Shown here in pieces: positions 1 through 9,175 of a stretch of 64,000 bases of DNA. The stretch comes from Bacteroidota bacterium (GTDB taxonomy: Bacteria; Bacteroidota; Bacteroidia; Flavobacteriales; Weeksellaceae). A program made the translations under genes and the position numbers. Positions within the stretch are counted from its first letter, which is position 1. Each line of letters opens with the position of its first letter. Location: positions 16,114-80,113 of the forward strand of contig JAEXBA010000041.1 of assembly GCA_023457935.1 (NCBI GenBank), given 5' to 3'. The notes under the pieces were generated by a model. It worked only from the letters and a program-made list of their open reading frames with translations, ran no database searches and was not told the origin of the DNA.

Positions 1-597
1 GATAAAACCGAAATCCGCAGAATTAATTACCGGAAGAGTGGCGTTCTTTGTACTACTACAAACGGAAACACCATAAAAGCGAAGAAACTTATTTTCTGTA
101 ATGGTTTTGAAAGTACCGAAATCGTGAAAGACGACTTTGTGAAACTACTTTCAACTTTCGCTATTGTTGGCGAACAGCAGAAAAAAGACCTTAAAGATCT
201 CAACAAAATGCTGGCCTGGAATACTGCTGAACCTTACCTGTATTTCAGGACAACTGATGATAACCGTATTTTAATCGGTGGTGAAGACAAGGATTTTGTA
301 AATCCTGAAAAACGCGATGAGATGATTCCAAAGAAAGCCAAAAAGCTGGAACGGCTGCTTCAGAAAATGATTCCTGAACTGGATTTCCGGACCGATTTTG
401 CCTGGGCAGGAACTTTCGGGGAAACCAAGGACGGACTGCCATATATTGGTGAACATCCGGATTTTCCTTCTGCCTACTTTGTGTTGGGGTTTGGCGGAAA
501 CGGAATCACTTTTTCGGTTACCGGTATGGAAATGGTTTCAAAATATCTTAAAGGAGAGCCACATGAACTTGAAAAATGGTTCAGATTCCGGCGGTAA
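1..597 (+). CDS. FAD-dependent oxidoreductase (DAO family), 3' part
   Basis: The reading frame is open from the first base of the window, so the N-terminal part, with the dinucleotide-binding motif, lies outside; 198 residues are visible. The C-terminal part carries the end of a DAO-type fold: an F-x-E-x-K-D-G-L-P-Y-I-G stretch followed by a glycine-rich F-G-G-N-G-I-T-F segment that closes over the FAD in glycine oxidase/D-amino-acid oxidase relatives. The substrate cannot be told from this part. A GTG at 124 is only an internal codon, not the start. The gene ends 84 bases before the next one. Confidence 0.8.
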   Translation, partial: DKTEIRRINYRKSGVLCTTTNGNTIKAKKLIFCNGFESTEIVKDDFVKLLSTFAIVGEQQKKDLKDLNKMLAWNTAEPYLYFRTTDDNRILIGGEDKDFVNPEKRDEMIPKKAKKLERLLQKMIPELDFRTDFAWAGTFGETKDGLPYIGEHPDFPSAYFVLGFGGNGITFSVTGMEMVSKYLKGEPHELEKWFRFRR

Positions 598-631
598 CAT
601 TTTATTAAACAATCATTAACTGATTTTTTTG

Positions 632-639
632 TAATTTTG
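632..639 (+). promoter_or_regulatory. -7 box (TAnnTTTG) of the DUF6909-like gene
   Basis: TAATTTTG matches the Bacteroidota -7 consensus and lies 42 bases upstream of the ATG at 682. No clear TTTG at -33 was found, so this is a partial match only. Confidence 0.45.
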
Positions 640-681
640 TGCGTCATTAATTATAAATTTAACTTTTATACGATATAATTT

Positions 682-2358
682 ATGGCAACAAACTTACGGG
701 CAAGAGAAACTACAGAAGCAATTGAAAGACTGTATGTTACCATGCGCCACCTTTTCTACAGGGGCTTTTTTAAACCGGGCGGCGTTTCCGGTGAAACCAT
801 CCGAAACCTTTTGATGATTATTTCTCCCGAGATTTACGGGAGCATGAGCGTTGCCAATAAAGTGGAGCTGGACGGACTTCTGTACGTTCTGGACCGTCTT
901 CCCGAAGGAATTGAGGAAACCTCTTTTGTTCATTTAACTTCGGATGAAGGTTTTGAGAAGGGAAGTTTTGAAGTAATCGTTCCGAAGAAAAGACGCAGAA
1001 ACTGTTACCGGATAGACGAGCACCAGATGAACATTGAAGTTCTTTTGGGGCGTTCCGAGATTTACGATATCCTTACGCACCTTACGTTCTTATATATAGA
1101 GGCGGACAAAATCCGCGAGCTGGGTTATATTAAAGACGAAGATTACCGTCCGAGCCGCGCATGGCGAATTATTGAGGAAGTAGCCAAAGGTGAGAAAAAA
1201 ATGAGCCGCAAGGAAAAGGAAGTGGCGCTGATTCATCTTTCATCACTTTTAGGAAGAACCTTTGATGAGGTTTTGGCGGCTTATAACAACTTCGGTGACG
1301 ACAAAAATCCGGACCGTCTTTTTAAAATCATCTATTATCTCGGAAAAAACAGTCTGGACGACCTGAAAGGAACGCGCGAACGGGAGATTTTCTTCAGTGC
1401 AATTCTTCGTGAAAGAGTTGGGCACCATCTTTTTGGTGATCGCTGGGCCAATAAAGTAAAAGAAGTTCTGGCGTCAAACGGTCTGCACATGAGGCCGCTG
1501 CATGTAATTTCTGCCAATATGCATTCGGTGAAGAATATGCTGTATTCCAATGATGCATTAGGTTTGAAACCGAAGAAAGAAATTGATTATTCGCTTTACG
1601 AGGAAATTTCCAACAAAAAAACGCTTCAGGAGAAAATTCTGAATCATTCCCAGAAATCCGGATTGATTTATATTGATGACGACAGCGGAAGTAATATTGA
1701 TGTTCAGATCATCGATTTGAGCAAAACCAATCTGAAAAATACACCGTTTGCCTCTGCAAAATATACCGGCGAGGATGTTATTCTGGTGTTTGATTATGCT
1801 TTCGGCGAGCAGGCCTTTGAAATTATGGATGAGTTGCTGCGGCCTTATGAATACAACCAGGAAGTGTATACGATGCATGTAAAATCGGTTTCCATTATGG
1901 GGAAAGCAGGAATTCTTACCGGCGCAAAAGGTGATATTATGATTCCGACTTCTCATATTTTTGAAGGAACAGCCGATAATTATGTATTTGAAAATGCGTT
2001 GAAGCTGGACGATTTTGTGGATGATGAAATTAAGGCGTTTGAAGGTTCTATGATCACTGTTTTGGGTACTTCACTTCAGAATAAGGATATCCTTTCTTAC
2101 TTCATGAATACAACGTGGAATGCCGTTGGTCTTGAAATGGAAGGTGCGCATTATCAGAAAGCGATTCAGGTGGCTTCCAAAATCCGTCACCATATTTCGC
2201 CGGATCTGTTTGTCTGCTATGCATATTACGCATCGGATAATCCGCTGGAAACCGGTTCCACACTTTCTTCTGGCGGGCTTGGCCTTACCGGTGTGAAACC
2301 AACGTATATGATTACAGGAAAAATTATTGAGAAAATTTTGAATTCATCAAAAGGATAA
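682..2358 (+). CDS. DUF6909-like protein with nucleoside-phosphorylase-like C-terminus
   Basis: A 558-residue cytoplasmic protein with no signal peptide. I recognise it as a conserved Bacteroidota family (DUF6909) of unknown function. The N-terminal 250 residues are helical and charged and match no enzyme I know. The C-terminal 200 residues look like the nucleoside phosphorylase/nucleosidase fold: a G-L-E-M-E-G-A-H segment at residues 483-490 resembles the ribose-binding MExA motif, and Y-A-S-D-N-P with Asp519 sits where the catalytic Asp of MTA/AMP nucleosidases lies. A nucleosidase or nucleotide-hydrolase role is my inference. It is monocistronic, with its own terminator downstream. Confidence 0.75.
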   Translation: MATNLRARETTEAIERLYVTMRHLFYRGFFKPGGVSGETIRNLLMIISPEIYGSMSVANKVELDGLLYVLDRLPEGIEETSFVHLTSDEGFEKGSFEVIVPKKRRRNCYRIDEHQMNIEVLLGRSEIYDILTHLTFLYIEADKIRELGYIKDEDYRPSRAWRIIEEVAKGEKKMSRKEKEVALIHLSSLLGRTFDEVLAAYNNFGDDKNPDRLFKIIYYLGKNSLDDLKGTREREIFFSAILRERVGHHLFGDRWANKVKEVLASNGLHMRPLHVISANMHSVKNMLYSNDALGLKPKKEIDYSLYEEISNKKTLQEKILNHSQKSGLIYIDDDSGSNIDVQIIDLSKTNLKNTPFASAKYTGEDVILVFDYAFGEQAFEIMDELLRPYEYNQEVYTMHVKSVSIMGKAGILTGAKGDIMIPTSHIFEGTADNYVFENALKLDDFVDDEIKAFEGSMITVLGTSLQNKDILSYFMNTTWNAVGLEMEGAHYQKAIQVASKIRHHISPDLFVCYAYYASDNPLETGSTLSSGGLGLTGVKPTYMITGKIIEKILNSSKG

Positions 2359-2379
2359 TTTCTTAAAAACATTTGTACT

Positions 2380-2412
2380 GAACCCTGCTCATCTCAGCAG
2401 GGTTCGGTTTTT
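2380..2412 (+). terminator. Rho-independent terminator
   Basis: A perfect 10-bp stem (GAACCCTGCT with AGCAGGGTTC, 6-base loop) is followed by CGG and a short T run. It ends the DUF6909-like gene. Confidence 0.85.
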
Positions 2413-2450
2413 CCAAAATTTGTTATCTTTCCGCTTCTAATTGAAAACTT

Positions 2451-4298
2451 ATGATTTTACGTTTTTTCGGAACGCTTTTTTTGCTTTTTTCAGGATTGCT
2501 TTTTTCGCAGCAATATGCTTATTATCAGCAATTTGCGAAATATAAAATGGACATTGATGTTGATGCAGCCAATTATACTTATAAAGGAAATCAGACGCTT
2601 ACTTATAGCAATAACTCACCGGACGAACTGAAAACAGTATACTTTCATCTTTATTGGAATGCCTTTAAGCCAGGTTCCATGATGGCGCAGCGTGTGCAGA
2701 GCCAAGGTAGAAAGGGCGATTCACGGCTGCAGAAAGACGGTATTTCGCGTCTCGCTGCCATTCCGGAAGATCAGGAAGGCGCACAGAATATCCACTGGAT
2801 TAAGCAGAACGGCAAAAATCTGAAGTTTGAGATTCAGGGAACCATTATGAAAGTTCAGCTTGCGGAATCCATCAAGCCAAAATCCACTACCACTTTCACA
2901 ATGGAGTGGGATGCAGTGATCCCGATGCAGATCCGTCGTGCCGGAAGAAATAACCGCGAAGGAATTGAAATGACCATGACACAGTGGTATCCGAAAATCG
3001 CAGAATACGACTACGATGGCTGGGCAACTTTTGATTATATAGGGCGCGAGTTTCATGCACCTTTTTCCGATTACGATATTTCCATCAGCATTGATAAGAA
3101 TTATGTAGTAGGAGCGGGCGGCGTTCTTGAAAATCCTATGGAAGTAAAAGGTTACGACGCTTCAGCCACTCCGAAGGAAGATAAAAACGGTAAAGCGACG
3201 TGGAGATGGACGGCAAAAAATATTCTTGATTTTGCCTGGGCCGCAGATCCGGATTATACGGTGGAAAATTTCACAGTACTCGACGGCCCTAAAGTGTATT
3301 ACGTTTACCAGAAATCCGATAAAACCAAACTTTGGGAAGAATCCAAACCGTATGTGTCGAAGTTTTTTCAGCTGATGAATGCAACGTACGGCAGATACGC
3401 TTATCCGACTTATTCGTTTATTCAGGGCGGAGACGGTGGCATGGAATACGGAATGTGTACCATGATGCTTGGCGAAGGAACTTCTCTGGAAGGTCTCGTA
3501 GGATTGATGGTTCATGAAGGCGGACACTCGTGGAATCAGCAGATTATGGCTTACAACGAGAGCACAAAACCATGGATGGATGAAGGGTTTACCAGCTATT
3601 ATGACAGTTATGTGATGAATCAGCTTTTTCCGCCTGCGCAGCCTGCAGCAAATCCGTTTGTGGGCAGTATCAACAGTTATGTTCGTTTTACAAAAAGCGG
3701 GCTTGAAGAGCCTGCCGGATGGCTTGCCGACCATCACGACCACGGAAGCGCCTATTCTTTCGCAAGCTACGTAAAGGGAGAACTTTTCCTTGTGCAGCTG
3801 GGATATATTATGGGCGAACAGAACCTTTCGTCTACCATGAAGGAGTTTTACAGCCAGTGGAAACTGAAACACCCAACAGACCGCGATTTCATGCATATTG
3901 CACAGAAAGTTTCCGGAATGGACCTGAAGTGGTTTCATCATTACTGGATCAACACGGTTAAGACAATCGACTACGCTGTGAAGAATGTTACTTACGGAAA
4001 GAACTCAACCACGGTTACGCTGGAAAACAAAGGCGAAATTCCTATGCCGGTTGATTTTTCCATCCTTACAAAAGATAATAAGGTGGTGAATTACCAGATT
4101 CCGTCAAGCATCACTCAGGAATGGAAGCAGAAAGATATCTACGGCGATTTTAAGACTTTGGATTACTGGCCGTGGACGCAGAAAGAATATACTTTTACGG
4201 TTCCATACAGCAAAGCGCAGATTTCGGTTTTGGGAATTGATTTTTCGCAGCGTCTGGCAGATGTAAATCCTGATGACAATACTGTTGAATTAAAATAA
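2451..4298 (+). CDS. Secreted M1-family metallopeptidase
   Basis: 615 residues with an N-terminal signal peptide (hydrophobic residues 3-19, cleavage probably near the SQQ at 19-21). The zinc site is clear: H-E-G-G-H at 355-359, with Glu378 in W-M-D-E-G-F as third ligand, the M1 (aminopeptidase N-like) arrangement. The exopeptidase motif, normally GxMEN, reads G-G-M-E-Y at 329-333, so classic aminopeptidase specificity is uncertain. The N-terminal part is the beta-rich M1 domain. It probably trims peptides in the periplasm or outside the cell. It stands alone between a terminator and coaX. Confidence 0.92.
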   Translation: MILRFFGTLFLLFSGLLFSQQYAYYQQFAKYKMDIDVDAANYTYKGNQTLTYSNNSPDELKTVYFHLYWNAFKPGSMMAQRVQSQGRKGDSRLQKDGISRLAAIPEDQEGAQNIHWIKQNGKNLKFEIQGTIMKVQLAESIKPKSTTTFTMEWDAVIPMQIRRAGRNNREGIEMTMTQWYPKIAEYDYDGWATFDYIGREFHAPFSDYDISISIDKNYVVGAGGVLENPMEVKGYDASATPKEDKNGKATWRWTAKNILDFAWAADPDYTVENFTVLDGPKVYYVYQKSDKTKLWEESKPYVSKFFQLMNATYGRYAYPTYSFIQGGDGGMEYGMCTMMLGEGTSLEGLVGLMVHEGGHSWNQQIMAYNESTKPWMDEGFTSYYDSYVMNQLFPPAQPAANPFVGSINSYVRFTKSGLEEPAGWLADHHDHGSAYSFASYVKGELFLVQLGYIMGEQNLSSTMKEFYSQWKLKHPTDRDFMHIAQKVSGMDLKWFHHYWINTVKTIDYAVKNVTYGKNSTTVTLENKGEIPMPVDFSILTKDNKVVNYQIPSSITQEWKQKDIYGDFKTLDYWPWTQKEYTFTVPYSKAQISVLGIDFSQRLADVNPDDNTVELK

Positions 4299-4347
4299 AA
4301 CTGAATTTTCAATCTGATAAAAACTCACCTTAATAATCCTGTAAACT

Positions 4348-5106
4348 GTGAACTCAATTGTAATCAATATCGGAAATACCAACATCCGTTTCGGGCTTTT
4401 TGACGATGAAAACTGCGATATTTCCTGGGTAATCAATACGAAACCGTACAGAACCAGCGACGAACTTTTCGTGCAGTTTCTCACGCTGTATCAGTATTAT
4501 AAAATTGAAGTTGAGAAAATCGAAAAAATTATTATCGGTTCTGTTGTTCCGCAGTTAACCTACGATATTACAAGAGCCATCGAAAAAATCCACGGTAAAA
4601 AACCGGTTCTGGTCGACAGGGAAACGAAATCCGGAGTTCAGGCAAAATCAAAACAGATGGGTACAGATATTTATGCGAATCTTGTTGCTGCTCATCACAT
4701 GTATCCGGGAAGAAAAAAAATTGTGATTGATTTCGGAACGGCGCTTACTGCAAGTTGCCTGGCAGAAGATGGTAATACTTTGGGCGTAATTATCGCTCCG
4801 GGAATTATCACCTCGTTAAATTCGCTGGTTGGGCAGACTGCCCAGCTTCCTGAAATTGAACTGGTTAAGCCAAAATCTGTTCTCGGACTGGATACGGTAA
4901 CCTGTATGCAGAGCGGAATGGTTTATGGATTCCTGGGAATGGTGGAAGGTTTTATCGAAAGAATCAACAATGAAGTTCAGGACGACTGTTTCGTAGTGGC
5001 AACCGGCGGAGTTTCACATGTTTACAAGCCGCTCACCGATAAAATTCACGTCGCAGACCGTCTTCATACCCTGAAAGGGCTTTATTATCTAGGCAAAGAC
5101 GCCTAA
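4348..5106 (+). CDS. coaX: Type III pantothenate kinase
   Basis: Phosphorylates pantothenate, the first step of coenzyme A synthesis. 252 residues, the usual length. Family motifs are present: N-I-G-N-T-N near the N-terminus (phosphate loop of the ASKHA fold), D-F-G-T-A-L-T in the middle and P-G-I with G-Q-T-A-Q-L-P after it. The start is GTG, since no ATG precedes the conserved first strand. Its stop overlaps the end of the opposing tadA by three bases. Confidence 0.95.
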   Translation: MNSIVINIGNTNIRFGLFDDENCDISWVINTKPYRTSDELFVQFLTLYQYYKIEVEKIEKIIIGSVVPQLTYDITRAIEKIHGKKPVLVDRETKSGVQAKSKQMGTDIYANLVAAHHMYPGRKKIVIDFGTALTASCLAEDGNTLGVIIAPGIITSLNSLVGQTAQLPEIELVKPKSVLGLDTVTCMQSGMVYGFLGMVEGFIERINNEVQDDCFVVATGGVSHVYKPLTDKIHVADRLHTLKGLYYLGKDA

Positions 5107-5534
5107 CGCTTCGATTTAAAGAAATCCTTTACGATTGCCGAACATTCTGCTTCCATGATTCCGGTTACCATTTGCGTTTTCGGATGAAGTGAAAGATGTT
5201 TGTCGATAAAACCGCGCTGTTCATCACGGGCGCCGATGACGATTTTTGAAATCTGAGACCAGTTCAGAGCGCCGCAGCACATCACACACGGTTCAAGAGT
5301 AACATACATTGTACAGTTGATGAGGTATTTTCCGCCTAAATAATTTGCGGCTGATGTGATGGCCTGCATTTCTGCATGAGCGGTAACGTCGTTCAGCGTT
5401 TCGGTTAAATTATGCGCTTTGGCGATAACACGGTTATTTGAAACTATGACGCAGCCAATCGGAACTTCATCTTTTTCAAGTGCATTCTGGGCCTCACTAA
5501 AGGCCATTTTCATAAAATATTCGTCCGTAAACAT
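5103..5534 (-). CDS. tadA: Nucleoside deaminase, TadA-like
   Basis: Zinc-dependent cytidine/deoxycytidylate deaminase fold, 143 residues. The zinc and catalytic residues are His53-Ala-Glu55 and P-C-V-M-C (Cys83, Cys86). Size and motifs fit tRNA adenosine-34 deaminase, which makes inosine at the wobble position of tRNA-Arg; a guanine deaminase of the same family is the alternative. It is the last gene of a minus-strand run that starts at 6807. Confidence 0.88.
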   Translation of the reverse strand: MFTDEYFMKMAFSEAQNALEKDEVPIGCVIVSNNRVIAKAHNLTETLNDVTAHAEMQAITSAANYLGGKYLINCTMYVTLEPCVMCCGALNWSQISKIVIGARDEQRGFIDKHLSLHPKTQMVTGIMEAECSAIVKDFFKSKR

Positions 5535-5569
5535 GAACTGTGATAGTTTTTTGCTGAAATTATTTCGCC

Positions 5570-6196
5570 TTACTGAAAATTCATTGTTAAAGGTAAGCGG
5601 AAGCGGTAACGAACAGCCATTCCGTTAACTTTAGCCGGCGAGAATTTTTCCGGAAGCATATAAACAGCAATTTCGGCCTGTCGGTTGAAAGTAAAATTAT
5701 CACCGAAAGCGTTGACAGAAGACACACTTCCGTCTTTCTCCACTACAAAAACCACGTCGGTTTTCATGGTTTTATCAGGACCGACGATGCCGTCGAAGTA
5801 AAAAAGTTTGGCAACTTCACTGCGCATTTGCTGCATTCCGCCGGGATAAGTGGCCTGCGTTTCAATTTTGTCCGGACTTTTCGGATGAAGTATGGTTTCC
5901 GGTAAAGTGTGATCGTGAATGTTTTTCAGGTCTTCATTGTTTTTCACGGTAATCAATGCGCCAATCAGTGCGGTGTTCTGGATGCTGTCCATTTTCTGCA
6001 TGAATTCTTCAAAATCACTTCTGATGACGGATCTTTCAAAAGGCCGTTCCTCACTGTCCAGCCTTTTTTTGAATTCTTTGGCAAGCATAAAACGGTGATT
6101 GTCGTAGAAATCCTTCACTTTCCTGAATTCCGGGTTCTGCTGGGAAAATCCGAATGCAAATATAAAAGTGAAAAGAAATGCAAGTTTTTTCATCAT
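5570..6196 (-). CDS. Exported protein with TonB C-terminal-like domain
   Basis: 208 residues beginning with a signal peptide (M-M-K-K then a Phe-rich core, ending at F-G-F-S-Q-Q). There is no membrane anchor or proline-rich linker, so this is not a classic TonB. The last 100 residues, starting at Y-P-G-G-M and including V-V-F-V-V-E-K-D-G-S-V and R-Y-R-F-R-L-P, match the TonB C-terminal fold of many Bacteroidota envelope proteins. Role unknown. Its start overlaps the stop of the upstream gene (TGATG), so translation is probably coupled; ATGs at 6202 and 6193 are alternatives. Confidence 0.75.
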   Translation of the reverse strand: MMKKLAFLFTFIFAFGFSQQNPEFRKVKDFYDNHRFMLAKEFKKRLDSEERPFERSVIRSDFEEFMQKMDSIQNTALIGALITVKNNEDLKNIHDHTLPETILHPKSPDKIETQATYPGGMQQMRSEVAKLFYFDGIVGPDKTMKTDVVFVVEKDGSVSSVNAFGDNFTFNRQAEIAVYMLPEKFSPAKVNGMAVRYRFRLPLTMNFQ

Positions 6197-6807
6197 CAGC
6201 ATTTTTCGTATTTCCAGTGGCGTGCTTTTCCTTCAGAAATCCATTCAACAGCCTGTTCCATTCTTTTATTTCGGGTGGTTTCCGTTTTGGCATCTGTGAG
6301 CCAGTTGATGTATTCTTTCCTGAAGGAAGGTGAAGCTTTGTCGAACACTTCCCATGCTTTTTTATCTGCTTTCAGAGCTGTTTCAAAATAATCGGGAACA
6401 GGCAGCGCTGTTTTGGCCGGTTCTGCTTTCTTCAGGGTAACGCCCATGTCGGTAAGTTCCATTGCTTCCGTAATAGCGGCGATGAGTTTTGCTTTCGATG
6501 GCAAATCTTCCATTTTTTCAATCTTTCCGAGTGTAAACATTCCGTTTTTCTCGCGGTCTTTGGTATATTCTTTCACCGTTTTCATTTCACTTTCAAGCCA
6601 GAAACCCATTCCGCAGTGTTTTTTAAACGCACACATCGCAGTGAGAATTTTGCCTTTGTACATAAAATGAGGATACTTCCATTTGATTCCTTCCTCAACT
6701 TCGGGACATGCTTCATGAACTGTTTCGCGGTAATGTTCTAAAATAGGTTGAGCAAATGGCTGGGCATTTTCAATATAGCTGTCGATTCTTTCGTCGCGGT
6801 TAGACAT
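6196..6807 (-). CDS. YdeI/OmdA-family protein (DUF1801 + bacteriocin-protection domain)
   Basis: 203-residue soluble protein. The first half resembles DUF1801 (frataxin-like fold; W-K-Y-P-H-F and the G-M-G-F-W segment). The second half ends in the YdeI/OmdA helix bundle (F-R-K-E-Y-I-N-W-L and A-K-x-x-x-T-R-x-K-R). Family members are linked to resistance to cationic peptides or bacteriocins, but the biochemical role is not established. First gene of a three-gene minus-strand set with the TonB-like protein and tadA. Confidence 0.82.
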   Translation of the reverse strand: MSNRDERIDSYIENAQPFAQPILEHYRETVHEACPEVEEGIKWKYPHFMYKGKILTAMCAFKKHCGMGFWLESEMKTVKEYTKDREKNGMFTLGKIEKMEDLPSKAKLIAAITEAMELTDMGVTLKKAEPAKTALPVPDYFETALKADKKAWEVFDKASPSFRKEYINWLTDAKTETTRNKRMEQAVEWISEGKARHWKYEKC

Positions 6808-6830
6808 AAGGAATTATATTTTTTATAAAA

Positions 6831-7967
6831 TTACAGATAATTATTTACTATTTCGTTCACAATAAAACGAACCTGATCGGGACGGCCTCTGTCTTTTTTT
6901 GTCTGGCCTTTATAACTACCGGTTCTTACAATAACCATTTGATATTCAGGGACAACAATAATATACTGTCCCTGTAAACCAAGGAAGAAATAATGTTTCA
7001 CCGGATTGTCGTTGTTGATCCAGATTCCCATTCCGTAAATTCCGCCGGATTCTTTTGTCGGCGTAATCATTTTCTGTACAAAATCGGGATTAAGAACCTG
7101 TACGCTGTCTACTTTTCCGTTGTTCAGCATCAGTTGTCCCAGCTTTGCAAAATCTCTCGGTATTGCGTGAATGCAGCAGAAGGTTTTTTCCATGTTATTG
7201 TCGTCCGAACTCCATTTTGCATCTTTTTCCATTCCCAGCGGAATCCATATTTTTTTTGAAAGATAACTCGCTACAGGAATATTAACTGCTTTTCTGACAG
7301 CAAAACCCAGAAGCTGAGTAGCGCCACTCTGATATTCGAATCTCGTTCCCGGTTTTTCCTTGAAATCTCTCAGAAAAGTAGCTTCAGCAAGGCTGTTTCC
7401 GTAATAGGCTTTTGCATTCGGCGCTAAAGGATCTTCATAGTCTTCTTTCCACTCCAGTCCAGCTTCCATCACGGCAAGATCGTACAGCGTAAGGTCTTTG
7501 CCAAATGGAACGTTCGCATAATTCTCGTAAAAAGCTGAATATTTTTGGTAAACGCCTTCAATTTTTCCGTCGTCAATGGCTTTTCCCATCAGCATCACCG
7601 TCACTGCTTTTGCCATTGAAAACGAATTTGTTGGTGTTTCGGCTGTAAATCCGTCCCAATATTCTTCATGAAGCATTTTCCCGTTCCGGATCACCAACAG
7701 CGATGCCGTTTTGGTTGCATTCAGATCACTGATTAATCTTGAAGGCAGTTTCTTCGTATTATAGGCAGAATCCTTTTCCCAAAGTTTTGGTTTTCCGGTT
7801 AGAATGTTATTGGCAGGGAAGAGTTTTCCGTCATCAATGGTAGCGCTGTTCGTGCCCCGCAAATACGTTTTTGCAACGCCTTTGAAAAGATAATCGTAAT
7901 CGAAAGTATAAGCCAAAGCAACCAATACGGCCAGTGCAAGAGCAAAACCCTTTAAAAATTTTTTCAT
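6831..7967 (-). CDS. Serine hydrolase, class C beta-lactamase fold (copy 1)
   Basis: 378 residues from the ATG at 7967; an upstream TTG at 7997 is less likely. A signal peptide or membrane anchor lies at residues 5-21. The penicillin-binding fold is shown by S-M-A-K (Ser117, Lys120) and Y-Q-S in F-E-Y-Q-S as the second motif. Such proteins are esterases, D-aminopeptidases or beta-lactamase relatives, and the substrate cannot be read from sequence. The next upstream gene is a paralogue in the same orientation, so a tandem duplication is likely. Confidence 0.88.
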   Translation of the reverse strand: MKKFLKGFALALAVLVALAYTFDYDYLFKGVAKTYLRGTNSATIDDGKLFPANNILTGKPKLWEKDSAYNTKKLPSRLISDLNATKTASLLVIRNGKMLHEEYWDGFTAETPTNSFSMAKAVTVMLMGKAIDDGKIEGVYQKYSAFYENYANVPFGKDLTLYDLAVMEAGLEWKEDYEDPLAPNAKAYYGNSLAEATFLRDFKEKPGTRFEYQSGATQLLGFAVRKAVNIPVASYLSKKIWIPLGMEKDAKWSSDDNNMEKTFCCIHAIPRDFAKLGQLMLNNGKVDSVQVLNPDFVQKMITPTKESGGIYGMGIWINNDNPVKHYFFLGLQGQYIIVVPEYQMVIVRTGSYKGQTKKDRGRPDQVRFIVNEIVNNYL

Positions 7968-8010
7968 ACTGTTTTCAGCTTCGTCCGGATTTGACAAAGA
8001 ATTATTACTA

Positions 8011-8018
8011 CAAATTTA
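8011..8018 (-). promoter_or_regulatory. -7 box (TAAATTTG) of serine hydrolase copy 1
   Basis: TAAATTTG on the minus strand, 43 bases before the chosen ATG at 7967. It gives copy 1 its own promoter in the short gap after copy 2. No -33 box is evident. Confidence 0.45.
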
Positions 8019-8041
8019 ACCAATTTAAAGATTGAAACTGC

Positions 8042-9172
8042 TTAGAATATTCTGCAAAGTTCTTCTGCAAGAAAACTCACCTGCAGCGGCCGAAGTTTAT
8101 CGTCGACAGGAAGATTGTTGTCATGTCCGGTTTTGACGATAATCAGCTGTTTTTCCGGAATAACCACAAGAAACTGGCCCAGAAAACCATAGAGAAACTG
8201 GTGTTTCACGTGGCAGTCTTTGTTCACCCAAACCGAATATCCAAAAGCATCATTTGCCGAGGTCGGTTCCTTCATTTTCTTGATGAAATCTTTGCTGATG
8301 ATCTGTTTTCCCTGAAATTCTCCGTCATGAAGCAAAATCAGACCTATTTTTGCCAAATCTCTGGCTGTCGCATGGATGCAGCAGAACGCCTTTTCCATGC
8401 CTTTTGAATCAATGCTCCATTTTGCAGAATAATTCATTCCCAACGGAATCCATATTTTTTCTGATAGATATGAAGCCAAAGACTTCCCGACTGCTTTACG
8501 CAACGCAAATCCTAAAAGTTGAGGCGCAGCGCTTTGATACTCGTATTTTATTCCAGGCATTTCCCTGAGTTTACGCTCAAAAACCTGTTTTTCAAGATCT
8601 TCAACGAAATACTGCCGTGAATTGGGCGCAAACGGATGATGGTATTCTTCGGCCCAGTCCAGCGCGGCCTGCATCTGCATTAAGTGTTTCAATGTAAGAT
8701 GTTTACCGAATTCATCTTCTGCGAATTCCGGATAAAAACCGGAGAATAGCTGGTCTTCACTTTTGATGGTTCCTTCGTCAATGGCGGCTCCAACCAACAT
8801 TCCCAAAATGCCTTTCGCCATGGAAAAAGAATTCATCAGCGAGCCGGAATGATGGCCGTTCCAGTACTTTTCATGAAGAATTCTTCCGTTTTTGATGACC
8901 AGAAGAGATGAAGCTTTGGTTTCTTCGAGATTTTCAATAACTGATTGCGGAAGAACAGTAGTGTTGTACTTTTCGTCAATATCCCAGTCAATAGGAATTC
9001 CATTCGGAACCGGATTAATATCAAAGTGCGGCGCATCATCAATGGAAGGCGTCAGCGGTTTTTTTGTAAGGTTCTTTCCGACCGCTTTCAGCAGGAAACC
9101 GTTTTTGGTTGCCAGTAAAACGCCTATAGTTCCAACAATAGCTGCACCGAAGGTAGTCCAGAACTTTTTCAT
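8042..9172 (-). CDS. Serine hydrolase, class C beta-lactamase fold (copy 2)
   Basis: 376 residues from the ATG at 9172. The N-terminus is a hydrophobic anchor or signal. The catalytic S-M-A-K motif occurs in N-S-F-S-M-A-K and Y-Q-S in Y-E-Y-Q-S, both shared with the next gene along with long identical stretches such as S-x-K-I-W-I-P-L-G-M and F-C-C-I-H-A. Function is as uncertain as for copy 1. A -7 box ends only three bases before the start codon. Confidence 0.88.
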   Translation of the reverse strand: MKKFWTTFGAAIVGTIGVLLATKNGFLLKAVGKNLTKKPLTPSIDDAPHFDINPVPNGIPIDWDIDEKYNTTVLPQSVIENLEETKASSLLVIKNGRILHEKYWNGHHSGSLMNSFSMAKGILGMLVGAAIDEGTIKSEDQLFSGFYPEFAEDEFGKHLTLKHLMQMQAALDWAEEYHHPFAPNSRQYFVEDLEKQVFERKLREMPGIKYEYQSAAPQLLGFALRKAVGKSLASYLSEKIWIPLGMNYSAKWSIDSKGMEKAFCCIHATARDLAKIGLILLHDGEFQGKQIISKDFIKKMKEPTSANDAFGYSVWVNKDCHVKHQFLYGFLGQFLVVIPEKQLIIVKTGHDNNLPVDDKLRPLQVSFLAEELCRIF

Positions 9173-9175
9173 AAT

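Noticed and set aside
3162..3941. A 259-codon minus-strand frame opposite the M1 peptidase
   Set aside because: Same reason: no start signal, no family motif, and the plus-strand gene has its zinc site in this region.
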